From Symbiodinium natans (lineage: Eukaryota; Sar; Dinophyceae; Suessiales; Symbiodiniaceae), in NCBI GenBank assembly GCA_905221605.1, contig CAJNDS010000052.1, forward strand, positions 180,409-244,408: DNA of 64,000 nucleotides, given 5' to 3'. Made by a program: the position numbers and the translations under genes. Below the pieces are notes generated by a model. That model was not told the DNA's origin. It saw nothing but the letters and a program-made list of their open reading frames with translations, and did no database searches. This document shows positions 48,444 to 59,243 of this stretch, in pieces. The stretch's first letter is position 1. The number at the start of each line of letters is the position of its first letter.

Positions 48444-51004
48444 ACCGGGGAGGCCACGCACAAGCGGACGTGACTTTTGCACACAAAAGCGGACCCAGAA
48501 TCTGGCCTCGGAACAATTTCCTGCGCAAAGACCCGGAGCACATATGGAAAACCTACTCGGACCTACTCCTGCGGAAAAATACAGCTGGGTTAGCCCCAGC
48601 GGTCACTTCTGATTCTCCCTGTGCCATCAGCATCCACCTCCACAACCTCACCTGGCAGCGCTGCAAAGCCGCACGACACACTGCGCCGCTTGCATCTTGC
48701 CTATCTGGACGAGCGCCGACCGCATCATGTGACAAATTCCAAAGCTTGAAGTAACGCTGAGGAAATCCATGGTGCCATGGAAGCTCATGGAAACCCTCGC
48801 TGAAGCTTCTGACATCTTTTTCCAAAGCCGCAAAGCATGAGAAAACCAATCGAAACCCCGCGGAGATTTTGCAGGAACCCTCACAAAGCTCCACTGGAAG
48901 CTTTAAAGACCTGCGCACGACCTATATAAGAAAACCCACAGAAACCCCGCGGAAACCCTCACACAGCCCTAAGAAACCCACGGAAACCCCTTCAAAGCTG
49001 TCAAAAACCATGGAAAACCCACGGTAACCTTCACAAGACATTAGAAAAACCTTCCGAGAGCTTCAAAAACCTACGCAAAATCTAACAAAACCCACTGAAA
49101 CCCCGCAAACCTTAGAAAACCCCAGGGAAACCATCTGAAAGCTTTTAAAAAACCAAGGCAAAACTTGACAAAACCCACGGACATCCGCGGAAACCCTCAC
49201 AAAACTTTAGAGAAATTCAAGGAAAACCTCCGGAAAGTTCAAAAACTGCACGAAATCCCACGGAAACCCTCACGAAACCCTTGAGGAACCTACCAAAACC
49301 ATCCAATAGGTTTTAACACATGCACGAAATCTAAGGAAACCCACGGAAACCCCCAGAAACCCCGCGGAAACCCTCGCGAAACTGTAGGGAAACCCAGGGA
49401 AACCCTCCAGAAGCTTAACAAACATGAACGGAAACCCTGCGGAAACCCCTTTATCAGGACTGGATTCACCCTTTGGCAATTTACAAAGTTATTAAAGGAC
49501 AGGTGCAGGAAACCCGCCACCCAATCACCGCACGCCAATGTCAGTATTATACTACCGGTCGTCCCCTAAAGGGTGAAGGACGCAAGAGGTGTTCTTCTGC
49601 TTCTGGCGAGGACCTCTGTCAACCGGAGCGCCGAAGCTGGGGCATGCCTGCCATACGAATCAATGGTCGCTGACCGTCTAAGAAGCACTTCGCGCCTTCA
49701 GGCAGAACAAGGTACACATTGGTCTTTCACCAATCGGGTTCAGAAAAAGGAATACAGTCTACGTCTGCCTGGCTTCACCGTCCACGTCACAACTTGCTAT
49801 AGAACAAGACTGACTTCCTGCCTCAGGGTTCATGTCAGACTCAACCCAAGGACCTGACTGAAGGCATGACTGGTTTCTTGCACCCAAAGCTTTGACCCCG
49901 CGCATGGCTGTTGCTACAACCATACACAGCTAGGCCACCAAGCAGCGCACGGATGAGCTTGGACACCTCCGGCCGCGCACCGGCCGGCCGCGCCTGCGCC
50001 CCGCAACGAATGTGAAGCCTCTCGCATCGCCAAAAATCGGCCTTGAAGACCTCGGCAACCTCCTCCACTGAGTACTTCGCTGAGCGAGTTGCGAAGGGCT
50101 TGCGACACCTTGGAAGCACAAACATGGACCCTACGGACTATGTCTGGGCACTTTTTTCGGCCAACAAATCAGGCTCCGACGTGGCAGACATGGCGCAAGT
50201 ACGCTAGCTGTGGCCTAGGAGCTGCTTGAGGCAAGAGCGCTCAGCGAGCAGCGGCTCAGATGCAATCTGTTGAAGACACATGGCCCGTAGGCGCAAAAAT
50301 TAGCAAAAGTCTCTGAGAGTCTTGCAGATCTCAAGGCATCTTGAAAAAACAATCCGGCACAAAATCCAGCAAAACAGGTCTACGTGCAAACAAAAGCAAA
50401 AGTACATTGCAAAAATAGCAAACAAACGCAAAACAACGCAAATCTCCGAAATCTCCTGTAAACAAGGAACAACATTTAGGGCTGCTAAACACAAGCTAAA
50501 AGACAACCGCATGAAAGTGGCCTCCACAGTTGCAGCTCCCTTTCTGCTGCAGCATTACAAAAGCAAGCAGCTGCTTCGGACAAGCCCCTGATCCCCAAGC
50601 TTATGTTCTGCACGCTGCTCCCCAAGGTTCCTGGAACAAGGGCAGGCGCAGGCACGCTGACGAGACCCAGCTGCGTGAGCCCAGGGCTCAAACTTGCGAC
50701 CCCAAAAATGGGGCCGTCTCGCGGCCCCAAAAATGGGGCCACGAAATGCACCCAGCTTCCCTTATTATAATGTGTAAATACATGAAAAGGCTGGAACTGC
50801 GACCCCAAAATTGGGGCCGCCTGGCGGCCCCAATTTTGGTGTCGCTAAATCTGCATTTTTCGAGCCCCTGCGCTCCCCAGATTGCGACGCTACAGCAACT
50901 CTGACCCACAGGCAAGCTCCTAGCGTGGAGAATTTTTTTTTTAAGAACAACGACCCCCCACAGGCAGCTTTCTTGCGGAAGTGATCAACATAATAGAAAC
51001 GGGC
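48444..51004. repeat. 2561-bp tandem repeat unit, copy 1
   Basis: Starts accggggaggccacgcac. Contains a GAAACCC-rich tract (about 48780-49460), two strong GGCCCC...GGGGCC hairpins (about 50699-50842) and no credible protein gene. Nearly identical to copy 2. Confidence 0.95.
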
Positions 51005-53565
51005 ACCGGGGAGGCCACGCACAAGCGGACGTGACTTTTGCACACAAAAGCGGACCCAGAATCTCGCCTCGGAACAATTTCCTGCGCAAAGACCCGGAGC
51101 ACATATGGAAAACCTACTCGGACCTACTCCTGCGGAAAAATACAGCTGGGTTAGCCCCAGCGGCTCCTGGCTGCCTGGCCGCATCACTTCTGCTTCTCCC
51201 TGCCATCAGCATCCACCTCCTAGCAGCGCTGCAAAGCCGCACGACAAACTGCGCCGCTTGCATCTTGCCTATCTGGACGAGCCCCGACCGCACCATGTGA
51301 CAAATTCCAAAGCTTGAAGTAACGCTGAGGAAATCCATGGTGCCATGGAAGCTCATGGAAACCCTCGCTGAAGCTTCTGACCAAAGCCGCGCAAAGCATG
51401 AGAAAACCAATCGAAACCCCGCGGAGATTTTGCAGGAACCCTCACAAAGCTCTACTAGAAGCTTTAAAGAGCTGCGCACGACCTATATAAGAAAACCCAC
51501 ACAAACCACGCGGAAACCCTCACACAGCCCTAAGAAACCAACGGAAACCCCTTCAAAGCTGTCAAAAACCATGGAAAACCCACGGTAAACCTTCACAAGA
51601 CATTAGAAAAACCTTCCGAGAGCTTCAAAAACCTACGCAAAATCTAACAAAACCCACTGAAACCCCGCAAACCTTAGAAAACCCCAGGGAAACCATCTGA
51701 AAGCTTTTAAAAAACCAAGGCAAAACTTGACAAAACCCACGGACATCCGCGGAAACCCTCACAAAACTTTAGAGAAATTCAAGGAAAACCTCCGGAAAGT
51801 TCAAAAACTGCACGAAATCCCACGGAAACCCTCACGAAACCCTTGAGGAACCTACCAAAACCATCCAATAGGTTTTAACACATGCACGAAATCTAAGGAA
51901 ACCCACGGAAACCCCCAGAAACCCCGCGGAAACCCTCGCGAAACTGTAGGGAAACCCAGGGAAACCCTCCAGAAGCTTAACAAACATGAACGGAAACCCT
52001 GCGGAAACCCCTTTATCAGGACTGAATTCACCCTTTGGCAATTTACAAAGTTATTAAAGGACAGGTGCAGGAAACCCGCCACCCAATCACCGCACGCCAA
52101 TGTCAGTATTATACTACCGGTCGTCCCCTAAAGGGTGAAGGACGCGAGAGGTGTTCTTCTGCTTCTGGCGAGGACCTCTGTCAACCGGAGCGCCGAAGCT
52201 GGGGCATGCCTGCCATACGAATCAATGGTCGCTGACCGTCTAAGAAGCACTTCGCGCCTTCAGGCAGAACGTCAAGGTACACATTGGTCTTTCACCAATC
52301 GGGTTCAGAAAAAGTCTACGTCTGCCTGGCTTCACCGTCCACGTCACAACTTGCTATAGAACAAGACTGACTTCCTGCCTCAGGGTTCATGTCAGACTCA
52401 ACCCAAGGACCTGACTGAAGGCATGACTGGTTTCTTGCACCCAAAGCTTTGACCCCGCGCATGGCTGTTGCTACAACCATACACTGCAGCAAGGCCACCA
52501 AGCAGCGCACGGATGAGCTTGGACACCTCCGGCCGCGCACCGGCCGGCCGCGCCTGCGCCCCGCAACGAATGTGAAGCCTCTCGCATCGCCAAAAATCGG
52601 CCTTGAAGACCTCGGCAACCTCCTCCACTGAGTACTTCGCTGAGCGAGTTGCGAAGGGCTTGCGACACCTTGGAAGCACAAACATGGACCCTACGGACTA
52701 TGTCTGGTCACTTTTTTCGGCCAACAAATCAGGCTCCGACGTGGCAGACATGGCGCAAGTACGCTAGCTGTGGCCTAGGAGCTGCTTGAGGCAAGAGAGC
52801 GCTCAGCGAGCAGCGGCTCAGATGCAATCTGTTGAAGACACATGGCCCGTAGGCGCAAAAATTAGCAAAAGTCTCTGAGAGTCTTGCAGATCTCAAGGCA
52901 TCTTGAAAAAACAATCCGGCACAAAATCCAGCAAAACAGGTCTACGTGCAAACAAAAGCAAAAGTACATTGCAAAAATAGCAAACAAACGCAAAACAACG
53001 CAAATCTCCGAAATCTCCTGTAAACAAGGAACAACATTTAGGGCTGCTAAACACAAGCTAAAAGACAACCGCATGAAAGTGGCCTCCACAGTTGCAGCTC
53101 CCTTTCTGCTGCAGCATTACAAAAGCAAGCAGCTGCTTCGGACAAGCCCCTGATCCCCAAGCTTATGTTCTGCACGCTGCTCCCCAAGGTTCCTGGAACA
53201 AGGGCAGGCGCAGGCACGCTGACGAGACCCAGCTGCGTGAGCCCAGGGCTCAAACTTGCGACCCCAAAAATGGGGCCGTCTCGCGGCCCCAAAAAAGGGG
53301 CCACGAAATGCACCCAGCTTCCCTTATTATAATGTGTAAATACATGAAAAGGCTGGAACTGCGACCCCAAAATTGGGGCCGCCTGGCGTCCCCAATTTTG
53401 GTGTCGCTAAATCTGCATTTTTCGAGCCCCTGCGCTCCCCAGATTGCGACGCTACAGCAACTCTGACCCACAGGCAAGCTCCTAGCGTGGAGATTTTTTT
53501 TTAAAGAACAACGACCCCCCACAGGCAGCTTTCTTGCGGAAGTGATCAACATAATAGAAACGGGC
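51005..53565. repeat. 2561-bp tandem repeat unit, copy 2
   Basis: Head-to-tail with copy 1, same length. Differs by small indels around 51163-51230. Confidence 0.95.
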
Positions 53566-55629
53566 ACCGAGGAGGCCACGCACAAGCGGACGTGACTTTT
53601 GCACACAAAAGCGGACCCAGAATCTGGCCTCGGAACAATTTCCTGCGCAAAGACCCGGAGCACATATGGAAAACCTACTCGGACCTACTCCTGCGGAAAA
53701 ATACAGCTGGGTTAGCCCCAGCGGTCACTTCTGATTCTCCCTGTGCCATCAGCATCCACCTCCACAACCTCACCTGGCAGCGCTGCAAAGCCGCACGACA
53801 CACTGCGCCGCTTGCATCTTGCCTATCTGGACGAGCGCCGACCGCATCATGTGACAAATTCCAAAGCTTGAAGTAACTGAGGAAATCCATGGTGCCATGG
53901 AAGCTCATGGAAACCCTCGCTGAAGCTTCTGACATCTTTTTCCAAAGCCGCAAAGCATGAGAAAACCAATCGAAACCCCGCGGAGATTTTGCAGGAACCC
54001 TCACAAAGCTCCACTGGAAGCTGTAAAGACCTGCGCACGACCTATATAAGAAAACCCACAGAAACCCCGCGGAAACCCTCACACAGCCCTAAGAAACCCA
54101 CGGAAACCCCTTCAAAGCTGTCAAAAACCATGGAAAACCCACGGTAACCTTCACAAGACATAAGAAAAACCTTCCGAGAGCTTCAAAAACCTACGCAAAA
54201 TCTAACAAAACCCACTGAAACCCCGCAAACCTTAGAAAACCCCAGGGAAACCATCTGAAAGCTTTAAAAAACCAAGGCAAAACTTGACAAACCCACGGAC
54301 ATCCGCGGAAACCCTCACAAAACTTTAGAGAAATTCAAGGAAAACCTCCGGAAAGTTCAAAAACTGCACGAAATCCCACGGAAACCCTCACGAAACCCTT
54401 GAGGAACCTACCAAAACCATCCAATAGGTTTTAACACATGCACGAAATCTAAGGAAACCCACGGAAACCCCCAGAAACCCCGCGGAAACCCTCGCGAAAC
54501 TGTAGGGAAACCCAGGGAAACCCTCCAGAAGCTTAACAAACATGAACGGAAACCCTGCGGAAACCCCTTTATCAGAACTGGATTCACCCTTTGGCAATTT
54601 ACAAAGTTATTAAAGGACAGGTGCAGGAAACCCGCCACCCAATCACCGCACGCCAATGTCAGTATTATACTACCGGTCGTCCCCTAAAGGGTGAAGGACG
54701 CAAGAGGTGTTCTTCTGCTTCTGGCGAGGGACCTGTGTCAGCTGGGGCATGCCTGCCATACGAATCAATGGTCGCTGACCGTCTAAGAAGCACTTCGCGC
54801 CTTCAGGCAGAACGTCAAGGTACACATTGGTCTTTCACCAATCGGGTTCAGAAAAAGGAATACAGTCTACGTCTGCCTGGCTTCACCGTCCACGTCACAA
54901 CTTGCTATAGAACAAGACTGACTTCCTGCCTCAGGGTTCATGTCAGACTCAACCCAAGGACCTGACTGAAGGCATGACTGGTTTCTTGCACCCAAAGCGC
55001 GCATGGCTGTTGCTACAACCATACACAGCTAGGCCACCAAGCAGCGCACGGATGAGCTTGGACACCTCCGGCCGCGCACCGGCCGGCCGCGCCTGCGCCC
55101 CGCAACGAATGTGAAGCCTCTCGCATCGCCAAAAATCGGCCTTGAAGACCTCGGCAACCTCCTCCACTGAGTACTTCGCTGAGCGAGTTGCGAAGGCTTG
55201 CGACACCTTGGAAGCACAAACATGGACCCTACGGACTATGTCTGGGCACTTTTTTCGGCCAACAAATCAGGCTCCGACGTGGCAGACATGGCGCAAGTAC
55301 GCTAGCTGTGGCCTAGGAGCTGCTTGAGGCAAGAGCGCTCAGCGAGCAGCGGCTCAGATGCAATCTGTTGAAAGACACATGGCCCGTAGGCGCAAAAATT
55401 AGCAAAAGTCTCTGAGAGTCTTGCAGATCTCAAGGCATCTTGAAAAAACAATCCGGCACAAAATCCAGCAAAACAGGTCTACGTGCAAACAAAAGCAAAA
55501 ATACATTGCAAAAATAGCAAACAAACGCAAAACAACGCAAATCTCCGAAATCTCCTGTAAACAAGGAACAACATTTAGGGCTGCTAAACACAAGCTAAAA
55601 GACAACCGCATGAAAGTAGCCTCCACAGT
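53566..55629. repeat. Tandem repeat unit, copy 3 (truncated)
   Basis: First about 2.06 kb of the unit, ending at ctccacagt, where other copies continue ttgcagctc. Has a deletion near 54728 removing about 20 bases. Confidence 0.95.
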
Positions 55630-56265
55630 AGTGTTAAGACCCACTGCGCTGCTGATAAAGTCAAGAGTCGGTTCAAAAAAAACATCGCTGCTGCACAGAA
55701 ATTGCACCATAGTTGCATTGGAATGTGGGTTGCCACATGCTCTTCAATTTTTGCTTCTGTCGGTTCCGACATCCTTCTCGCAGCTTCTCACAAGAGCACT
55801 TTCCATGCAGTTCCAATGTCCTCCTGCTTTTCCTGGTTGCTTCATAACTTCGATCTTCCAAGTCGGACTTCCTTTCGAGCAACTCCAATCACTTTCCATT
55901 TATCTCCCACCTTGACAATGGTTTGGTACTTCCAAGCACCTGTCGGCGGCTTCACAAACTCAAGTCCAACATGACGAACTGGCGTTCTACGGTAGAAGGC
56001 TCCAATCCTTTTCTGGAACTTTCCCAAAGTCACAGGCCAAAGTCACCTTGACTGCCCTGACTTGCAACACCTCGAACGTCTTTGGTTTTCCACAGGCCCC
56101 GCCTTACCATCCGGAGGTACAAGTTCCTACGCCTGGGTTTCTTCTCCCCAGGTCTCGCCCCGCTTGGCGTTGTTTGCCTCCCACTGACGCAAACTTCCAT
56201 CCATTCTTGAGTAGTCTCTCTAAAGACAGCAAGATGTTGTTGGTGTCCAACAACACAGGCTTGAA
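55630..56265 (-). pseudogene. Copia-like pol relic (integrase zinc-binding region)
   Basis: The minus strand gives EEHVATHIPMQLWCNFC, resembling the H-x3-H...C-x2-C start of copia integrases. Conserved-looking upstream sequence (WKYQTIVKVGDKWKVIGV) lies in another frame. Several stops and frame changes. Its edge is the end of the tandem array. Confidence 0.5.
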
Positions 56266-56515
56266 GCTTAAAGGGGGGCTTTAAGGGGGCTTCAAGGGGA
56301 GCTTCAAGGGGGGCTTAAAGGGGGGCTTAAAGGGGCTTCAAGGGGGGCTTCAAGGAAGGCTTAAAGGGGGGCTTCAAGGGGGCTTTGAAGGGGGCTTTGA
56401 AGGGGGCTTAAAGGTAAGGGGGGGAGGCTTAAAGGGGGGCTCAAAAGGGGGCGAGAGGCTTAAGGGGGAGGCTTAAGGGGGCTGAAAAAGGGGGGCTTAA
56501 GGGCGACTCTAAACA
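56266..56515. repeat. GGGGCTTAAA/GGGGCTTCAAG minisatellite, first block
   Basis: About 20 units of 10-13 bases with G-runs; no gene. Confidence 0.95.
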
Positions 56516-56519
56516 TGAC

Positions 56520-57015
56520 TTTATCTTGAAGATGAGAGAGAAGGGATTTATTCTAAATTCCACCCGCCTCGAATCTTGTTTTGTTTTTTGGATTTCGTTC
56601 TTCGAAACTAGAGAAGTGAAACTCTAACTTCCATTTGAAAAGAGAGAGAAAGGAATTTATTCTAAATTCCACCCCCCTCGAATCTTGTTATATTTTTGTA
56701 TTTTTTTGGGATTTCAATGTTCGAAACCAGAGAAGTGAGACTCCAAACATACATTTCCCTTTACGAAGCGAAAGAAGGGAATGTATTCTAAATTCCACCC
56801 CCTCGAATCTTGTTATACATTTTGTGTTTGTTTTTGGATTTCATTCTTCGAAACCAGAGAAATGAGACTCTAAACATTCATTTCCCTTTACGACAAGAAA
56901 GAAGGGAATGTATTCTAAATTCCATCCCCCTCGAATCTTGTTTTGTTTTTTGGGTTTCATTCTTCGAAACCAGAGAAGTGAAACTGTTTTTAGGGAAGCT
57001 TGAGGGCAATTCCAC
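56520..57015. repeat. Tandem repeat of about 110-125 bp, four copies
   Basis: Each copy contains ttattctaaattccaccccc or a close variant, cgaatcttgtt and ttcttcgaaac(c/t)agagaa. Short ORFs repeat with it and are not genes. Confidence 0.92.
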
Positions 57016-57082
57016 CCCGCTCGCTTCTTCTTTTGTTTTTTGTGTTCATTACTCGAGTTTCAAGGAGCAGAGAGTTCATAGC

Positions 57083-57355
57083 AGTGACGTGGCGCGGGGC
57101 TAAGCCGAGAACCCCATGTTTTGTTTCACAGATGATTCATATGCTTCCACGCGAGCTTGCCCGGCAGAAAAAAGCGGGGGGGTTGGGGGGGGCGCAGCCC
57201 CCCCCATTTGCATGGCAGTGACGTGGCGCGGAGCTAAGCCGAGAACCCCATGTTTTGTTTTGTTTTGTTTTGGACATGATTCATATGCTTCCACGCGAGT
57301 TTGCCCGGCTTAAACAAGCGGGGGGGTTGGGGGGGGCGCAGCCCCCCCCATTTGC
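57083..57355. repeat. Two copies of a 130-bp unit with a G/C hairpin
   Basis: Unit: gtgacgtggcgcgg...ccccatgttttg...cgcgag(c/t)ttgcccggc...gcggggggg, then ggggggcgcagcccccc. The last part can form a very stable hairpin (57185-57205 and 57331-57351). Confidence 0.9.
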
Positions 57356-57371
57356 AAACACGATGCTCGCA

Positions 57372-57825
57372 TTAGGCCTCTTAAACTGCTGCCTAAATCC
57401 TCCACCGAAGGCCCAGCAGGTATTAAGCCTCTTAGACGTCTTAAACTGCTGCCCGAACCCTCCACAAAAGGCCCAGCGAGTATTCGGCCTCTTAAACTGC
57501 TGCCTAAATCCTCCACAGAAGGCCCAGAAGTATTACGCCTTTTAAACTGCTGCCCAAACCCTCCACAAAAGGCCCAGCAAGTATCAGGCCTCTTAAACTG
57601 CTGCCTAAACCCTCCGCAGAAGGCCCAGCAAGTGTTACGCCTTTTAAACTGCTGCCCAAACCCTCCAAAAAAGGCCCAGCAAGTATTAGGCCTCTTAAAC
57701 TGCTGCCTAAACCCTCCGCAGAAGGCCCAGCAAGTATTACGCCTCTTAAATTGCTGCCCAAAGGCCAAGCAAGTATTAGGCCTCTTAAACTGCTGCCTAA
57801 ACCCTCCACAGAGGGGGGGGCTTGG
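57372..57825. repeat. About 50-bp minisatellite, eight to nine copies
   Basis: Unit includes cctcttaaactgctgcc, aaaccctccaca and ggcccagcaagtatta. Minus-strand ORF (57310-57768) made of the repeated peptide AGPFVEGLGSSLRG is an artefact of the repeat unless shown to be expressed. Confidence 0.92.
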
Positions 57826-58255
57826 TTGCGGCTTCAGGGGGGAGCTTTAGGGGGGGCTTTAAGGGGGCTTAAAAAGAGGGGCTTAAAGGGGGGCCTTTAA
57901 GCCCCAAAAAACGGGGGGGCCTTAAAGGGGGGGCTTTAAGGGGGGCTTAAAGGGGGGCTTAAAGGGGTTTTAAAGGGGGGCTTAAAAGGGGGGCTTAAAG
58001 GGGGGCTTAAAGGGGAGGCTTAAAGGGGGCTTTAAGGGGGGGCTTAAAAGGGGGGCTTCAGGGGGGGCTTAAGGGGGGGCTTAAGGGGGGGTTTAAGGGG
58101 GGGCTTAAGGGGGGCTTAAGGGGGGGCTTCAGGGCTTTGACCTTTTGCCCCCCCCCCCCCCCCCCGAAGGGAATTCTTTTGCAGGGACCCCTTTGAAGGG
58201 GGGCTTAAGGGGGGCTTAAAGGGGGGCTTAAAGGGGGGCTTAAGCCCCCCTTTGC
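57774..58255. repeat. Left inverted repeat: GGGGCTTAAA array with unique head
   Basis: The head (57774-57880: cctcttaaactg, ccctccaca, gcttggttgcggcttcag, agctttag, cttaaaaagag) matches, in inverse orientation, 63715-63836. GGGGGGCTTAAA units follow, with a run of about 20 C residues near 58147-58166. Confidence 0.75.
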
Positions 58256-58872
58256 CCAAGGGGTGAACCTCACGCCGCCTGCAGATTCATGTTTCTGGAG
58301 TGCGCCGCCCATTCTCGCAAACTTCTGCACCTGTCCTTGCACCATGGAGAAGCGCGTCCAGGGGCCCATTCTGGCCTCAAACGCCAGCAGCAGGGCACTG
58401 TCCAGTGGTCCGGATCACTGTCACAGAGCATTGCGGGAAACTGTGCATCACGAAGTCCGGGATGTGCATCTGTCTGCCTTTCCCTTCGCCTGCCCGGTTG
58501 TGGCCCGCGGCGTGCTACATGGCGTTCGTGATACGTCCCTTGCTTCATTCTGGACTGACGGGTTTGCCGCTTTTGGGCGCGGCCTGGGGCGCGGCGAACC
58601 CTTGCGGGCGGGACTCAAATCGCCGAGCAAGGAGACGGGTCGCTCTGCCTGTTCGGAGCGGCTGGGGTGTCAAGCCCTCCGCCGGCGGCCGGGGCAGGGT
58701 CATGGCTAACACTTCACGGCAAAGAGCTGGGGGGTGGCAACCCCAGCCTCCTTTTTGGGGGCCATTGTCCGTCGCTATTTGCCGGGGCGTGACAAACGGC
58801 GTCCGTAACGCCTCTCTGTAAGGGAGCGGTGGCGGGGTAACCGAGCCTCGCGCTGTCTTTGAGGCAGGCTGA
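58256..58872. other. GC-rich spacer without a convincing gene
   Basis: Overlapping ORFs in several frames, none with a recognisable domain. Confidence 0.5.
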
Positions 58873-59045
58873 AACACTTCCGAAGTGACTCATTTGAACA
58901 CTTCCGAAGTGACTCATTTGAAACACTTCCAAAGTGACTCATTTGAAACACTTCCGAAGTGAAACACTTCCCAAGTGACTCATTTGGAAGTGCTGATTTG
59001 AATCACATCCAAAGTGAGTTATTTGAACACTTCGAAATACTCATT
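58873..59045. repeat. TGACTCATTTGAAACACTTCCGAAG minisatellite
   Basis: Seven or so units of 23-25 bases. Each has a CACTTCCGAAGTG palindrome, and five carry TGACTCA, the AP-1/GCN4 core site. It lies beyond the 3' end of the helicase-like locus; a binding function is only speculative. Confidence 0.85.
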
Positions 59046-59243
59046 TGCGACGCCTCCCCACCCTGACTTGAGCAGAGTTGGGTTCAAGAATTATCTGGTC
59101 ACTCTCCTGCCGCCCTGAAGGGGTGGCGGGTGGAGGTTGCTTGGCAGCCACCGAATTTGTACTTCCCGCGGGTACAGGGCTGTTTCCCGGGGAGTCTGAG
59201 TCAATCGCCGTCTCTTGGAGGGCGTTGCCCGCTCTTACTGGAA

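Noticed and set aside
48355-55600. Repeated short ORFs in the 2561-bp units, including Gly-Phe-Val-Ser peptides from the GAAACCC tract
   Set aside because: They follow repeat periodicity, shift frame between copies and show no domain.
57310-57810. ORFs with repeated GLGSSLRG-type peptide
   Set aside because: Translation of a 50-bp minisatellite; no start context or other support.
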